Assembly: GCF_030687395.1 (NCBI RefSeq)
Contig: NZ_CP117430.1
Coordinates: 4,030,001-4,094,000 of the forward strand
From: Pseudomonas wuhanensis
Lineage (GTDB): Bacteria; Pseudomonadota; Gammaproteobacteria; Pseudomonadales; Pseudomonadaceae
Reading direction: 5' to 3'
DNA: 64,000 nucleotides
Shown: positions 26,571-35,850 of the stretch, piece by piece
Position numbering within the stretch: position 1 is the stretch's first letter
Layout of the letters: each line of letters opens with the position of its first letter
Notes under the pieces: generated by a model
What the model saw: the letters and a program-made list of their open reading frames with translations, nothing else
The model's database searches: none
What the model was told of the DNA's origin: nothing
Translations under genes and position numbers: made by a program

Positions 26571-26987
26571 ATGGCAAAGATCATAGTGCTCGCCGGTGAC
26601 TTCCCGCAGGGCGCCGGGGAATATCACCTTGGAACCATCACTCTCAAAACGTCCGTCAAACCCCGGCTTGGAACCAGCTTCCCGGTCTCGGAGTTTAAAG
26701 ATCTGACCATTCAGAACACTGATTCCAACAAGAACATCAAGTCCGCCATAGGCCTGGGGCTCGCGGGCGCCATGTTGCTCGGTCCCGTCGGAGCCATCGC
26801 CGGCTATCTGCTTGCCGGCAAAAACACCGAGGTGACCTTTATGGCCACATTGAAGGACGGTGGAAAGCTGCTCGCGGCGACCGATAGTGACACCTACCGG
26901 GATATCTCGGCACGCGCCCTGAAAAAATCCCGAGCCGGCCGCCGAGGCCCCCTTTCCAGCTCACTTAACAACGGATCCGTTTATTGA
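26571..26987 (+). CDS. Conserved-looking hypothetical protein with a glycine-rich hydrophobic hairpin
   Basis: A 138-residue protein I do not recognise by name. Residues 1-55 look beta-rich and soluble. Residues 60-87 (I-G-L-G-L-A-G-A-M-L-L-G-P-V-G-A-I-A-G-Y-L-L-A-G) form a glycine-zipper-like hydrophobic hairpin, followed by a beta segment V-T-F-M-A-T-L-K-D-G-G-K-L-L-A-A-T-D. Similar small proteins with this order occur in bacteria as putative membrane-associated factors. The tail is basic. It converges with the universal stress gene, their ends overlapping by seven bases. Confidence 0.7.
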   Translation: MAKIIVLAGDFPQGAGEYHLGTITLKTSVKPRLGTSFPVSEFKDLTIQNTDSNKNIKSAIGLGLAGAMLLGPVGAIAGYLLAGKNTEVTFMATLKDGGKLLAATDSDTYRDISARALKKSRAGRRGPLSSSLNNGSVY

Positions 26988-27883
26988 TCCGCTTGCCCGG
27001 TGACTGCGAGAATGTTGCAGGGCACCCGATACAGAACATGTTCCGTGGTACTGCCCACCCATTTCTCCAGCCCCTTGCGATGCGCATTGCCCATGACGAT
27101 CACGTCGGCCCGGTGATGCGCTGCAAAGTCGGCCAGCGCTTTACCGGGCGGCCCTGCAACGAAGTGTTGCCGTTCGGTGGGCACGCCGTAGTGATCGGCC
27201 AATGTGATGAATGACTTGTGCAAAGACTTGCGCACGTCGCTGTTGAAGCCGGGCATCGTCACTGCACCCGCGCCCGCATCGGATATATGCGTCTGCGATA
27301 GATCGTAGGCATACAGCAGATGCATTTCTGCCTGGCATTGCGTTGCCAATTCGTTCGCAGCCTGGACGATCAGGTCGTTGATTCCAGTGATCTGAGTCTC
27401 TGGATGCGACGGATCGACTGCCGCCACGATCACGCGCGGAAGTGGGCAACTGACTTCGCTGACCAGATGGACAGGCACCGGACATTCACGCAGCAGATGC
27501 CAATCCAGAGGCGTGATGAAAACGCGTTTGAGCGCCGACTCATGCTGCACGTCCTTGATAACCAGATCCGCCTGCGTTGTTGTCACGTGTTGAAGGATCT
27601 CTTGCAGTGCGTCGCGTGTGAAAAGCACCTCGGTACTCAGGTTGATCCCGCGCCCACGAATCAGATCGGCTTCATCCTTGAGCCATTTTTCGTTCTCTTG
27701 CTGGCAAGCCTCACGAAACCGCGCACTGGCATGGATCAAACCCAGGATGTTGGAATCTTCGATGAACACCGTGATATGCAGCGCTGCGCCCGTGGCTTCG
27801 GCAAGGGCGACGGCCCGCTGCAGCGCCGGCGTGTGACGCATGGTGGGACCGGCTATTAGAAAGAGTCGTTGATATTGGCTCAT
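26981..27883 (-). CDS. Universal stress protein with two Usp domains
   Basis: A 300-residue cytoplasmic protein made of two tandem Usp folds (about 1-145 and 150-300), as in UspE. The second domain ends with an ATP-binding-type loop: V-M-G-N-A-H-R-K-G-L-E-K-W-V-G-S-T-T, matching G-2x-G-9x-G-S/T. The first domain has only a degenerate loop. GGAGG precedes the ATG at ideal spacing. In Pseudomonas such proteins are commonly induced by oxygen limitation or stationary phase; no Anr box could be placed with confidence. Confidence 0.9.
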   Translation of the reverse strand: MSQYQRLFLIAGPTMRHTPALQRAVALAEATGAALHITVFIEDSNILGLIHASARFREACQQENEKWLKDEADLIRGRGINLSTEVLFTRDALQEILQHVTTTQADLVIKDVQHESALKRVFITPLDWHLLRECPVPVHLVSEVSCPLPRVIVAAVDPSHPETQITGINDLIVQAANELATQCQAEMHLLYAYDLSQTHISDAGAGAVTMPGFNSDVRKSLHKSFITLADHYGVPTERQHFVAGPPGKALADFAAHHRADVIVMGNAHRKGLEKWVGSTTEHVLYRVPCNILAVTGQADQ

Positions 27884-28085
27884 GTCAAACCTCCAAACGT
27901 TCTGGGATATCTGCTCGCTCCCCCAGCCTCTCGTCTGTCGCGCCGCCAGCGATCTGCTATCGCCTCAATGACCCGGATCGACACAATCAATATACGCCTG
28001 GATTCAACTAACCCGCCAAGATGTGGATCATCGTATCCACCACGATGAACCCCATCCCGACGGCCAATTGTTTGACGACGCAAAG

Positions 28086-28742
28086 TTACTTCTTCGCATA
28101 CTTCGCGCCATGCGGATCGTTAAGCTTCACCTGCATCAGCTCCCATTCACGCTGAATAGTCGCGTAAGGGATAAAGATGCTGACTCTTTCAGCCCCCTTT
28201 AACCCAGGGTGAAAACTCACATCATTAAGGGTGGTGGAGAAAAAGCCGACATTGATACCGACAATGTTGCCGTCACTGGCGATGACGGGGCCACCCGACA
28301 TTCCTTTTATCATCGGAGCATCATGGATGGCATAGCGTTCGCCGCTGCCTTCATCGCTATTGATGAAAGGCGCCGGGTACACCTTGCCTTGCCCGGTGAC
28401 GGTCGTCATGTAGGGGCTCGCCCCCACGGCCGTGATGTGTTCACCCACACGCGGTGCGCGCCATGACGGGTAGCGGCCGTCGGCCTTGTGCTGGATGAAA
28501 ACAAGGTCGCAGCCAGTGCTGCAGCTGTATTTCACGTTGCGGATGAGGGGGGTGTGGCGAGTAGTGACGGCATAGTCTTCGTTCCATTGCACGGCCGAGG
28601 CCATGTACAGATAGGGCAAAGGAAAGCCCGAGAAGACAGAAAAGTATGAATCATTGGCAGGCCCCGACAAGTCGGGTTTTACCATACCGTTGCATCCTGC
28701 AAGAACAGCTCCTGTTAAAAAGTAGGCCATGACTTTAATCAT
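28086..28742 (-). CDS. Trypsin-like serine protease lipoprotein
   Basis: A 218-residue exported protein with a lipobox L-A-G-C in the first 20 residues. A trypsin-like catalytic triad is visible: His in V-T-T-R-H-T, Asp in G-C-D-L-V-F-I-Q, and Ser in I-K-G-M-S-G-G-P-V-I. The last also gives the oxyanion loop. Two cysteines (C-S-T-G-C) just before the Asp may form a disulfide. The chosen start is ATG at 28742; GTG at 28751 and ATG at 28730 are alternatives. It is monocistronic. Compared with HtrA it lacks any PDZ domain. The substrate is unknown. Confidence 0.78.
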   Translation of the reverse strand: MIKVMAYFLTGAVLAGCNGMVKPDLSGPANDSYFSVFSGFPLPYLYMASAVQWNEDYAVTTRHTPLIRNVKYSCSTGCDLVFIQHKADGRYPSWRAPRVGEHITAVGASPYMTTVTGQGKVYPAPFINSDEGSGERYAIHDAPMIKGMSGGPVIASDGNIVGINVGFFSTTLNDVSFHPGLKGAERVSIFIPYATIQREWELMQVKLNDPHGAKYAKK

Positions 28743-29024
28743 GATTATCACCGACTTATAAGGAGGTTTTGATTTTTTGTTGTGGTGAATCTTTAGTTGT
28801 CAGGCGCTTGTAGTTTTCCTCGCACTCTGGTCTGGTTGGTTATTTATGGCTGAGGTTTTAATAAATGCGTATGAATGAATTGTGCTAAGGCTAATTGCTT
28901 TTCGATCCATATAACAAACTGCAAATATTTGACGCCTGAAAAATGGCAAACCACAAGTAAGAAAAATAAAAATGAAAGTTACATACTTCGAGTAAAGCCA
29001 GTGAAACAGCCGCCGCCAGCCAAT

Positions 29025-30245
29025 TTAACTCACTTCGGCATGCCTCGGTAACGCCACAGAAATCAATGCCGCGAAAATAACAAATGCGCTGGATATCCAT
29101 AAACACGCCCCCAGCCCCAAAGCCTGATAAACCCAGCCCGAGAGCACGGTGCCGATCAGCCGTCCCATGGCGTTGGACATGTAGTAAAAACCCACGTCCA
29201 GCGACACGCCATCTTCCTTGGCATAGGACACGATCAGGTAGCTGTGCAGCGAGGAGTTCACCGCGAACAGCGCACCAAAGACCATCAAGCCGCCTAACAG
29301 CACCCCTTGTTGCGACAACCCGCTGTTTAGGCCCAGAGCGATTGCCGCGGGCAGGCCTGCCAGGGCAAGCGCCCACAGAAACGCCGCTCGACCATCAGGA
29401 ACATGCCCCCGTTGCTTGCCGGTGATTCGCGGGGCGAACGATTGCACAATGCCGTAGCCGATCACCCAGGCCGCGAGGAATCCACCGACCTTCCAGAAAT
29501 CCCAGCCAAAGACGCTGCTCAAGTACACCGGCAAAGCCACGACAAACCAGACATCGCGAGCACCGAACAGAAACATCCGGGCCGCCGACAGAATGTTGAT
29601 GGCCCGGCTCTTGGACAGGATGTCGCGAAACCTGGGCTTGGCTTTGGCCTTGCCCAAATCCTTCTTCAACAGGATCAAGCTGCTGACCCAAATCAGCGCC
29701 AGGACGCCTGCCATGGCCAGCAGTGCTCCCTTGAAACCTATCAGCGCGAGCAATGCCCCACCGAGAAAGAAACCGACACCCTTGAGTGCATTCTTCGAGC
29801 CGGTGAGGATGGCTACCCATTGGTAAAGCTTGCCCTGCTGCCCATCGGGCACTAACAGCTTGATCGAGCTTTTGGCGCTCATCTTGTTCAGGTCTTTGGC
29901 GATCCCCGACAACGCTTGCGCGCCCATCACCCAAGGGATCGTCAGCCAGGCCACTGGCACCGTCAGCATCAACAGCGCCACAACCTGCATCCCCAGCCCG
30001 ATGTTCATGGTCCGGTTCAGGCCCAGTCGGGCGCCGAGATAGCCGCCCACCAAGTTGGTGATCACACCAAAAAGTTCGTAGAACAGAAACAACGCCGCGA
30101 TTTGCAGCGGGCTGTAGCCCAACGCGTGAAAGTGCAGCACCACCAACATGCGCAAAGCACCGTCGGTGAGGGTGAAGGCCCAGTAATTGCCCGTCACGAG
30201 CAGGTACTGCCGCACTGGCGGAGCGAGGGCTGACAACGTTTTCAT
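29025..30245 (-). CDS. arsJ: Organoarsenical efflux MFS transporter ArsJ
   Basis: A 406-residue major-facilitator protein with twelve hydrophobic segments. The N terminus (V-R-Q-Y-L-L-V-T-G-N-Y-W-A-F-T-L-T-D-G-A) is characteristic of ArsJ, and the partner GAPDH gene directly upstream confirms it. Known role: export of 1-arseno-3-phosphoglycerate, formed when GAPDH uses arsenate in place of phosphate, giving arsenate resistance without reduction. The ATG at 30245 has AAGGAG five bases upstream; the GTG one codon earlier is less likely. It is the last gene of the ars operon. Confidence 0.94.
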   Translation of the reverse strand: MKTLSALAPPVRQYLLVTGNYWAFTLTDGALRMLVVLHFHALGYSPLQIAALFLFYELFGVITNLVGGYLGARLGLNRTMNIGLGMQVVALLMLTVPVAWLTIPWVMGAQALSGIAKDLNKMSAKSSIKLLVPDGQQGKLYQWVAILTGSKNALKGVGFFLGGALLALIGFKGALLAMAGVLALIWVSSLILLKKDLGKAKAKPRFRDILSKSRAINILSAARMFLFGARDVWFVVALPVYLSSVFGWDFWKVGGFLAAWVIGYGIVQSFAPRITGKQRGHVPDGRAAFLWALALAGLPAAIALGLNSGLSQQGVLLGGLMVFGALFAVNSSLHSYLIVSYAKEDGVSLDVGFYYMSNAMGRLIGTVLSGWVYQALGLGACLWISSAFVIFAALISVALPRHAEVS

Positions 30246-30254
30246 CACCGCTCC

Positions 30255-31259
30255 TTAAACGGCCAGACCGACCATCCTGGCCAATTCGACGGTGCGATTC
30301 GCGTAAGCCCATTCGTTGTCGTACCAGGCATAGATTTTGACTTGAGTACCGTTGATGACCATGGTCGACAGCGCATCGATGATCGATGAGCGCGGGTCGG
30401 TGCGGTAGTCGATGGACACCAGTGGACGCTCCTCGAAACCGAGGATGTCCTTCAGTTCGTTCTCGGACGCGTGCTTGAGAAACTGATTCACTTCTTCAAC
30501 CGTGGTGACGCGCTCGACTTCAAAGACACAATCGGTCAGCGAAGCGTTGGCCAACGGCACGCGCACGGCGTGGCCATTCAGACGCCCGCGCAGTTCCGGG
30601 AAGATTTCGGCGATGGCGGTGGCGGAGCCGGTGCTGGTCGGGATCAGGCTCATGCCCGAAGCCCGTGCCCGGCGCAGATCCTTGTGCGGCTGATCGAGGA
30701 TGCTTTGGGTGTTGGTCAGGTCGTGGATGGTGGTGATCGAGCCGTGGCGGATGCCCAGTTTCTCGTGGATCACCTTCACCACCGGCGCCAGACAGTTGGT
30801 GGTGCATGACGCGGCAGTAACGATGCGATGTTCCGCCGGGTTAAACAGCTGATGGTTGACGCCCATGACGATGTTCAGCGCGCCCTGCTCCTTCACCGGA
30901 GCGCTGACCACCACGCGTTTCACGCCTTGGTCGAGGTAAGCCTGAAGCACCGCGACGGTCTTCATTTTGCCGCTGGCTTCAATCACCAGATCGCAGCCCG
31001 ACCAATCGGTGTCGGCAATCGCCTTGTTGGCGGTGACCTTGATGCGTTTGCCGTCGATGACGATGCTGTCGCCCTCGGAGTCGGCCTGGTCATTCCAACG
31101 GCCATGCACCGAGTCGAAGTTCAGCAGATGCGCATGGGTTGCCGCGTCGCCCGCCGGATCGTTGATCTGCACGAACTCAAACTCTGGCCAGCGCCAGGCT
31201 GCGCGCAGAGCGAGGCGACCGATGCGACCAAAACCATTGATGCCCACTTTGATAGTCAT
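30255..31259 (-). CDS. ArsJ-associated glyceraldehyde-3-phosphate dehydrogenase
   Basis: A 334-residue GAPDH with the NAD fold [10 protein letters not shown], the active-site [10 protein letters not shown], and W-Y-D-N-E-W-A-Y near the end. Its place between arsH and arsJ, with gaps of about ten bases, marks it as the arsenic-dedicated paralogue that forms 1-arseno-3-phosphoglycerate for ArsJ, not the central glycolytic enzyme. The ATG at 31259 follows GAAGGGGG; the eleven in-frame residues upstream are dropped. Confidence 0.93.
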   Translation of the reverse strand: MTIKVGINGFGRIGRLALRAAWRWPEFEFVQINDPAGDAATHAHLLNFDSVHGRWNDQADSEGDSIVIDGKRIKVTANKAIADTDWSGCDLVIEASGKMKTVAVLQAYLDQGVKRVVVSAPVKEQGALNIVMGVNHQLFNPAEHRIVTAASCTTNCLAPVVKVIHEKLGIRHGSITTIHDLTNTQSILDQPHKDLRRARASGMSLIPTSTGSATAIAEIFPELRGRLNGHAVRVPLANASLTDCVFEVERVTTVEEVNQFLKHASENELKDILGFEERPLVSIDYRTDPRSSIIDALSTMVINGTQVKIYAWYDNEWAYANRTVELARMVGLAV

Positions 31260-31269
31260 GTTTCCCCCT

Positions 31270-31986
31270 TCAAATAGAGCGCTGATTGACACGTTTCATG
31301 AGTTCTTGCGCCGATTCCTTGCGCTCGGAATAACGATCGACCAGATAGTCCTGACGGTCGCGCAGCAGCAGGGTGAATTTCACCAATTCTTCCATCACAT
31401 CCACGACACGGTCGTAGAACGGCGAAGGTTTCATCCGGCCGTTATCGTCGAATTCCATAAAAGCCTTCGGCACGGAGGATTGGTTGGGAATGGTGAACAT
31501 GCGCATCCAGCGCCCCAGCACCCGCAGCTGATTGACTACGTTGAACGACTGCGAGCCACCGCACACTTGCATGACGGCGAGGGTCTTGCCCTGGGTCGGG
31601 CGTACGGCGCCCATCGCGAGTGGCACCCAGTCGATCTGCGCCTTGAAGACCGCGCTCATCGAACCGTGACGCTCTGGTGAACACCAGACCTGCCCCTCCG
31701 ACCACAACATCAATTCGCGCAGTTCCTGCACCCGTGGGTGATCGTCGCCAGCATCATCAGGCAGCGGCAAACCAGACGGATTGAAAACCCGCGTCTCGGC
31801 GCCGAAGTGCTGTAGCAGCCGGGCGGCCTCCTCGACCAGCAAGCGACTGAAGGAGCGCTCACGGGTCGATCCGTACAGCAGCAAAATGCGCGGCTTGTGG
31901 ATGGAGGTCTTTTCGATGCCTAGCTTGTCGGTCGACGGGAGATCAACCAGTTCGGTATCGAGTTGGGGCATGTGGTCATCGTGCAT
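31270..31986 (-). CDS. arsH: Organoarsenical oxidase ArsH
   Basis: A 238-residue NADPH-dependent FMN reductase-like protein with the flavodoxin-like phosphate loop [13 protein letters not shown] and [11 protein letters not shown]. Known role: oxidation of trivalent organoarsenicals and general flavin reduction. Among several in-frame ATGs, 31986 has AGGA at eight-base spacing. The open frame upstream overlaps arsR and is not used. It follows arsR by 31 bases. Confidence 0.93.
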   Translation of the reverse strand: MHDDHMPQLDTELVDLPSTDKLGIEKTSIHKPRILLLYGSTRERSFSRLLVEEAARLLQHFGAETRVFNPSGLPLPDDAGDDHPRVQELRELMLWSEGQVWCSPERHGSMSAVFKAQIDWVPLAMGAVRPTQGKTLAVMQVCGGSQSFNVVNQLRVLGRWMRMFTIPNQSSVPKAFMEFDDNGRMKPSPFYDRVVDVMEELVKFTLLLRDRQDYLVDRYSERKESAQELMKRVNQRSI

Positions 31987-32017
31987 GGTCATTGTCCTGC
32001 GCAATAGTGCTCTGGAG

Positions 32018-32383
32018 TCATCGAACCGGACAGCAGGCAGCTGCCCGTTCGGGACGGTCACCCATTTCCTCAAGGCGTTTGGCATCCGGGCTTAACCAGT
32101 GCCCGTTGGAGTCGAGCACCACGGTCAACACCTGATGCACCCAGCCCGGAAGATTCGGGTGCAGTCGGTAGTAAACCCATTGGCCCTGCCGACGGTCCGA
32201 GAGCAATCCGCATGTGCGCAATTGCGCCAGGTGCCTGGAGACTTTGGGCTGGCTCTCATTCAACGCACAGGTCAGCTCACAGACGCACAGCTCACCTTCA
32301 CGGGCGATGAGCAGCATTATGCGGACCCGGTTGTCGTCAGCCAGGCATTTGAAAACAGTGGTCGGCGTCAGTTGGTCAGCCAT
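32018..32383 (-). CDS. arsR: Arsenical-resistance repressor ArsR
   Basis: A 121-residue ArsR/SmtB winged-helix repressor. The classical As(III)-binding site is present in the recognition region: [11 protein letters not shown], followed by the DNA-reading helix [11 protein letters not shown] and the wing [11 protein letters not shown]. The C terminus adds a Cys pair (A-A-C-C). The ATG at 32383 begins the family-like sequence M-A-D-Q-L-T-P. It would repress its own operon through the dyad at 32430-32451 and release on arsenite binding. Confidence 0.95.
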   Translation of the reverse strand: MADQLTPTTVFKCLADDNRVRIMLLIAREGELCVCELTCALNESQPKVSRHLAQLRTCGLLSDRRQGQWVYYRLHPNLPGWVHQVLTVVLDSNGHWLSPDAKRLEEMGDRPERAAACCPVR

Positions 32384-32429
32384 TGGGTTTCTCAGCGTTT
32401 GGTGTTCACGCAACAAAGGTGAATACCGA

Positions 32430-32475
32430 TATATGCGTTTTTTCGAATATACGTTTTCCCGCATGTACGGGTCAA
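32430..32475 (-). promoter_or_regulatory. ars operon promoter with overlapping ArsR operator
   Basis: On the minus strand a -35 box TTGACC (32475-32470) and a -10 box TATATT (32451-32446) are spaced by 18 bases. The -10 sits inside a dyad, TATATGCG / CGAATATA (32430-32437 and 32444-32451, seven of eight positions paired), as expected for an ArsR operator. The start codon of arsR is 47 bases further on. Confidence 0.72.
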
Positions 32476-32525
32476 CGGCAAATGTTTCGGCGTTGTATGT
32501 GAATGATATTTATTTACTTACAAAA

Positions 32526-32544
32526 GGTAATCGTTATCATTAGC
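32526..32544 (+). promoter_or_regulatory. Fur box upstream of the TonB receptor
   Basis: GGTAATCGTTATCATTAGC matches 14 of 19 positions of the Fur consensus GATAATGATAATCATTATC. It ends 22 bases before the receptor start codon, so ferric uptake regulator would block this gene under iron sufficiency. Confidence 0.82.
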
Positions 32545-32566
32545 GCAATAATTAAAAAAGGAGCTC

Positions 32567-34690
32567 ATGGTGGCTTTACCGCGCATTTACCCGGCCTCTC
32601 TCTCACTGCTGGGGCTTTTTGCAGTACCTGATTTGCAAGCAGAAACCCAATCGGCATTGGCCCTGCCTGCAACCGCTGTGACCAGTGATTACAGCGAGCA
32701 GAGCTACAAGCCGACCGACAGCCGCAGCGCGCTGAAGATCGACGCCCCGCTACGGGATATCCCGCAAACGGTGAACGTGATCCCCCAGAGCGTGATCAAG
32801 GATCAGGGCGCGCGGTCGATGGAAGACGTGTTGAAGAACGTCCCCGGCATCGGACTTTCCAATGGCGATGGCCAGCGCGACCAGGTCACCATTCGCGGCT
32901 TCAGTGCCATCGGCGACATGTACATCGACGGTGTGCGTGACGACGCGTTGTACTTCCGCGATCTGTCCAACGTCGAGCGCGTGGAAGTGATCAAGGGTCC
33001 GGCAGCGGTGCTTTATGGCCGCGGTTCATCCGGTGGCCTGATCAACAGCATCAGCAAGAAACCCAACTTCACCCCCAAGCAGGAAGCGGGTGTCAGCTTC
33101 GACAGCGAGGGCAAAAAGCGCACGCAGTTCGACGCCGGCTGGGCCGATCAGCAGCAAAACGACAAGGCCTTCCGGGTGACCGGTGCGCTGGAGAACAGCG
33201 ACACCTTCCGCGATGACGGCTATATCGATCGCAAAGCGATTGCGCCTTCGGCCTACTTCAAACTCTCCGACGATCTTGAGCTGAACCTGGGTGCTACGTA
33301 CCTGTACGACAAGCGCTTGATCGACTTCGGCATTCCCGCTCGGGGCGATCGCCCGGTCGATGTCGATCGGGACAAGCGCTTCGGTTCATCCGACCCGGAT
33401 GACGATTACACCCGCAGCGAAGTGTTCTCGTTCACCGCCGGTGTCGACTACCGCCTCAACGACGACTTCACCCTGAGCAACACCAGCCGCTACTACCACT
33501 ACGATCTGGATCGCAACAACACCCTCGCCGACTCCAGCCCGACCCGTTTCGTCACCGCCCCCAATGGCGAGTTGCTGATAAAACTCAATCGCGGCAATGT
33601 GCAGCGCAAGGAAGACGGCTGGTTCAACCAGACCGAACTGAAGCAACTGGCTACGCTCGCCGGGATGAACCACAACCTGCTCTATGGCGTGGAGCTGGGG
33701 CGTCAGATCAAGGATCAATCCGTCTTCAGCCAATCCAACGTTGCGCGAGTCCCGGTGTACCGCGATGCTCTGGTCGACGTGCCGTTCCAGGCCAACCGGC
33801 AAACCGCCAAAGGCACCACTACCCAGGACACGGCCGGTTTCTACGTCCAGGATCTGATTGAACTGACCCCGCACTGGAAAGCGTTGCTGGGTGTGCGCTA
33901 TGACGTGTTCGACCAGGAATATTCGGATGACCTGACGCGCGCCTCCATGTCCCGAACTGACAACACCTGGAGCCCGCGCGCAGGCCTGGTCTACCAGCCT
34001 GATCAGGTTCAGTCCTACTACATTTCGGTGAGTCGCTCATATCAACCCTCCTCCGAAGTCTTCGCCCTGAGCACTAGCAACCAGGACCTTGAGCCGGAGC
34101 AAACCACCAACTTCGAGATCGGCGGCAAGTGGGACCTGCTCGACAATCGCCTAGCGTTGACGGCAGCGCTGTTCCGACTGGAACGCACCAACATGAAAAC
34201 CACCGATCCGGCGAACCCGACCAAATTGGTTCTGTCGGGCGAGCAGCGCACCGACGGCCTGGAACTGACCGCCAGCGGGCAATTGAGCGACAAGTGGCAG
34301 GTCTATGCCGGTTACGCCTACCTGGATGCCGAGATCACCAAATCCAACAACCGGACCAACGGCGTCGCCAACGAAGGCCAGACACCGACCCTGACCCCGC
34401 GTCACAGTGCCAACCTCTGGCTGGTGCGCTCGCTCACCAACACCTGGCGCGTGGGTATGGGGGCGAACTATGTCGATGACCGCTACACCGCCCTGGACAA
34501 CCAGGTGGTCATGCCCGCCTACACCACCGTGGACGCGGCGTTGCTCTATAACCTGCCGAAGTGGGACATGGCGCTGCGTTTGCGCAACGTCTTCGACAAG
34601 GACTATTACGCCTCGGCCCATGGCTCGGTGGACCTGATCACCCCCGGAGCGCCACGCACTCTGGAGTTGAGTACCAACTACCGGTTCTGA
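32567..34690 (+). CDS. TonB-dependent siderophore receptor
   Basis: A 707-residue outer-membrane receptor. After a signal peptide ending near L-Q-A-E comes the plug domain (I-P-Q-T-V-N-V-I-P-Q-S-V-I, then N-V-P-G-I, and V-E-V-I-K-G-P-A-A-V-L-Y-G-R-G), then the 22-strand barrel ending in aromatic F (N-Y-R-F). The overall pattern resembles catecholate receptors such as Fiu/PiuA. There is no extended N-terminal signalling domain, so it does not drive an ECF sigma factor. AAGGAG precedes the ATG, and a Fur box is just upstream. The ligand is not determined by the sequence. Confidence 0.93.
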   Translation: MVALPRIYPASLSLLGLFAVPDLQAETQSALALPATAVTSDYSEQSYKPTDSRSALKIDAPLRDIPQTVNVIPQSVIKDQGARSMEDVLKNVPGIGLSNGDGQRDQVTIRGFSAIGDMYIDGVRDDALYFRDLSNVERVEVIKGPAAVLYGRGSSGGLINSISKKPNFTPKQEAGVSFDSEGKKRTQFDAGWADQQQNDKAFRVTGALENSDTFRDDGYIDRKAIAPSAYFKLSDDLELNLGATYLYDKRLIDFGIPARGDRPVDVDRDKRFGSSDPDDDYTRSEVFSFTAGVDYRLNDDFTLSNTSRYYHYDLDRNNTLADSSPTRFVTAPNGELLIKLNRGNVQRKEDGWFNQTELKQLATLAGMNHNLLYGVELGRQIKDQSVFSQSNVARVPVYRDALVDVPFQANRQTAKGTTTQDTAGFYVQDLIELTPHWKALLGVRYDVFDQEYSDDLTRASMSRTDNTWSPRAGLVYQPDQVQSYYISVSRSYQPSSEVFALSTSNQDLEPEQTTNFEIGGKWDLLDNRLALTAALFRLERTNMKTTDPANPTKLVLSGEQRTDGLELTASGQLSDKWQVYAGYAYLDAEITKSNNRTNGVANEGQTPTLTPRHSANLWLVRSLTNTWRVGMGANYVDDRYTALDNQVVMPAYTTVDAALLYNLPKWDMALRLRNVFDKDYYASAHGSVDLITPGAPRTLELSTNYRF

Positions 34691-34706
34691 GTGAAAACCT
34701 GAAATC

Positions 34707-34736
34707 AAACGCCCTGCATCCAGGGGCGTTTGTTTG
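34707..34736 (+). terminator. Hairpin after the TonB receptor
   Basis: AAACGCCC (34707-34714) pairs with GGGCGTTT (34724-34731) over a nine-base loop and is followed by GTTTG. A moderate intrinsic terminator that would separate the receptor from the PepSY gene. Confidence 0.65.
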
Positions 34737-34847
34737 CAGTGCGCAACATCGTGACAATGATTCAAAGCTCATTTAATCTTCAGCGCGCGATGAGTGATTG
34801 AGAATCTCTCGCGTTGTCAGACAACAACAATATTTCGAGGAAAACCC

Positions 34848-35111
34848 ATGCGCAAACTTCTGTTGCTCACCCTTATGGCCGCTTCTCCCCTAGCTTTCGC
34901 CGGTACTGAATGCACCAAGGCCGACAAAGCCCAATGGCAAGACCAGGCCAAGTTTCAGGAAGAGCTCAAGGCCAAGGGCTATAACATCAAGAAGTTCAAG
35001 GTCACTGCCGGCAATTGCTACGAAATCTACGGCTGGGACAAAGACAAGCGTAAAGTCGAGATCTACTTTGATCCGGTGTCCGGCAAGGTCGTGAAAGAAG
35101 AGATCGAATAA
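34848..35111 (+). CDS. Small exported PepSY-domain protein
   Basis: An 87-residue protein with a signal peptide ending A-F-A, then a single PepSY-like unit: L-K-A-K-G-Y-N-I-K-K-F-K-V-T-A-G-N-C-Y-E-I-Y-G-W-D and the closing V-E-I-Y-F-D-P-V-S-G-K-V-V. Two cysteines in the mature part may form a disulfide. It is seven bases upstream of the cytochrome b561 gene. This pairing is common in Pseudomonas beside iron receptors and suggests a redox or ferric-reductase module, which is inference. Confidence 0.85.
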   Translation: MRKLLLLTLMAASPLAFAGTECTKADKAQWQDQAKFQEELKAKGYNIKKFKVTAGNCYEIYGWDKDKRKVEIYFDPVSGKVVKEEIE

Positions 35112-35118
35112 GACAAAG

Positions 35119-35658
35119 ATGAAAGCTGAAACCCTGCGCCTCTGGGACCCTCTCGTACGCGTTTGCCACTGGTCCCTGGTGGTTGTCTTTATCAGCGACT
35201 ACTTCCTCAATGAGGAGGGAGACGCCTGGCATCGCTGGCTCGGCTATTACGCCGTGGCGGTTGTGCTGGTGCGCGTGGTGTGGGGGTTCATCGGCCCGCC
35301 GGCGGCACGTTGGTCAGACTTCTGGCCGACCCCGTCGCGTGTCGCCCAACATGGCCGGGCGCTGTTTTCCGGCCAGGGCTATCACCGCATGGGGCACTCA
35401 CCCATCGGTGCACTGGTTATGGTTCTCATGCTGCTGTTGATGACCGGCCTGGGCATCAGCGGTTTCCTGATGGAGGAAGTGGACTACTTCTTCGGCGAAG
35501 ACTGGCTGCGTGATGTCCACGAGTTCATGGCCAATGCGCTGCTCACGCTGGTTGGCGTGCATATCGTCGCCGCACTGGTGGAAAGCATCCGTTTGCGTGA
35601 AAACCTGCCGCTGTCGATGATCACAGGCCATCGACGCAAGAAAAACGCCGACGAATAA
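35119..35658 (+). CDS. Cytochrome b561-family membrane protein
   Basis: A 179-residue protein with four membrane helices. It opens with the typical L-W-D-P-L-V-R-V-C-H-W-S-L-V-V, in which the His is a haem ligand, and carries further His residues in G-Y-H-R-M-G-H and N-A-L-L-T-L-V-G-V-H-I. It would pass electrons across the inner membrane, possibly to reduce ferric iron delivered by the neighbouring receptor. It is in one operon with the PepSY protein. The C terminus is basic. Confidence 0.9.
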   Translation: MKAETLRLWDPLVRVCHWSLVVVFISDYFLNEEGDAWHRWLGYYAVAVVLVRVVWGFIGPPAARWSDFWPTPSRVAQHGRALFSGQGYHRMGHSPIGALVMVLMLLLMTGLGISGFLMEEVDYFFGEDWLRDVHEFMANALLTLVGVHIVAALVESIRLRENLPLSMITGHRRKKNADE

Positions 35659-35679
35659 AGAGCCCGATTCAGCGCAATC

Positions 35680-35710
35680 CCTGTGGGAGCGGGCTTGCCC
35701 GCGAAAGCGG
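35680..35710. repeat. Single REP element
   Basis: CCTGTGGGAGCGGGCTTGCC and the following bases form one Pseudomonas REP palindrome (GCGGGCTTGCCCGC core). A degraded partner (CTTCGCGAGCAAG) sits about 40 bases on. Confidence 0.8.
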
Positions 35711-35805
35711 TGTGTCAGACGACATCAATGTTGGACTGTGCCACCGTCTTCGCGAGCAAGTCGGATAGCCGCACCGCCGCACCCACGGGGAAGATCAGCG
35801 AAAGG

Positions 35806-35816
35806 ATTTCGTATAC
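35806..35816 (-). promoter_or_regulatory. Candidate GntR operator, site A
   Basis: ATTTCGTATAC lies 35 bases before the gntR start. Its complement GTATACGAAAT recurs upstream of the ABC-transporter operon (site B, 42170-42180) and of the DapA-family gene (site C, 48108-48118). This indicates autoregulation by the adjacent FCD-type GntR protein. Confidence 0.68.
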
Positions 35817-35850
35817 CCTATCGCTATCTCACTTCCAAACGACCGCCGCC

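Noticed and set aside
28752..28800. A perfect AAGGAGGT on the plus strand at about 28760 suggesting a start of translation
   Set aside because: No plus-strand frame with a start codon at suitable spacing and plausible length follows.
30255..31259. The GAPDH gene as a glycolytic housekeeping gene
   Set aside because: Its close packing between arsH and arsJ fits the arsenic-dedicated paralogue better.
35683..35850. The in-frame extension of the GntR regulator over the REP element
   Set aside because: It would translate a REP palindrome and the operator site A; the winged-helix family start fits GTG 35851.
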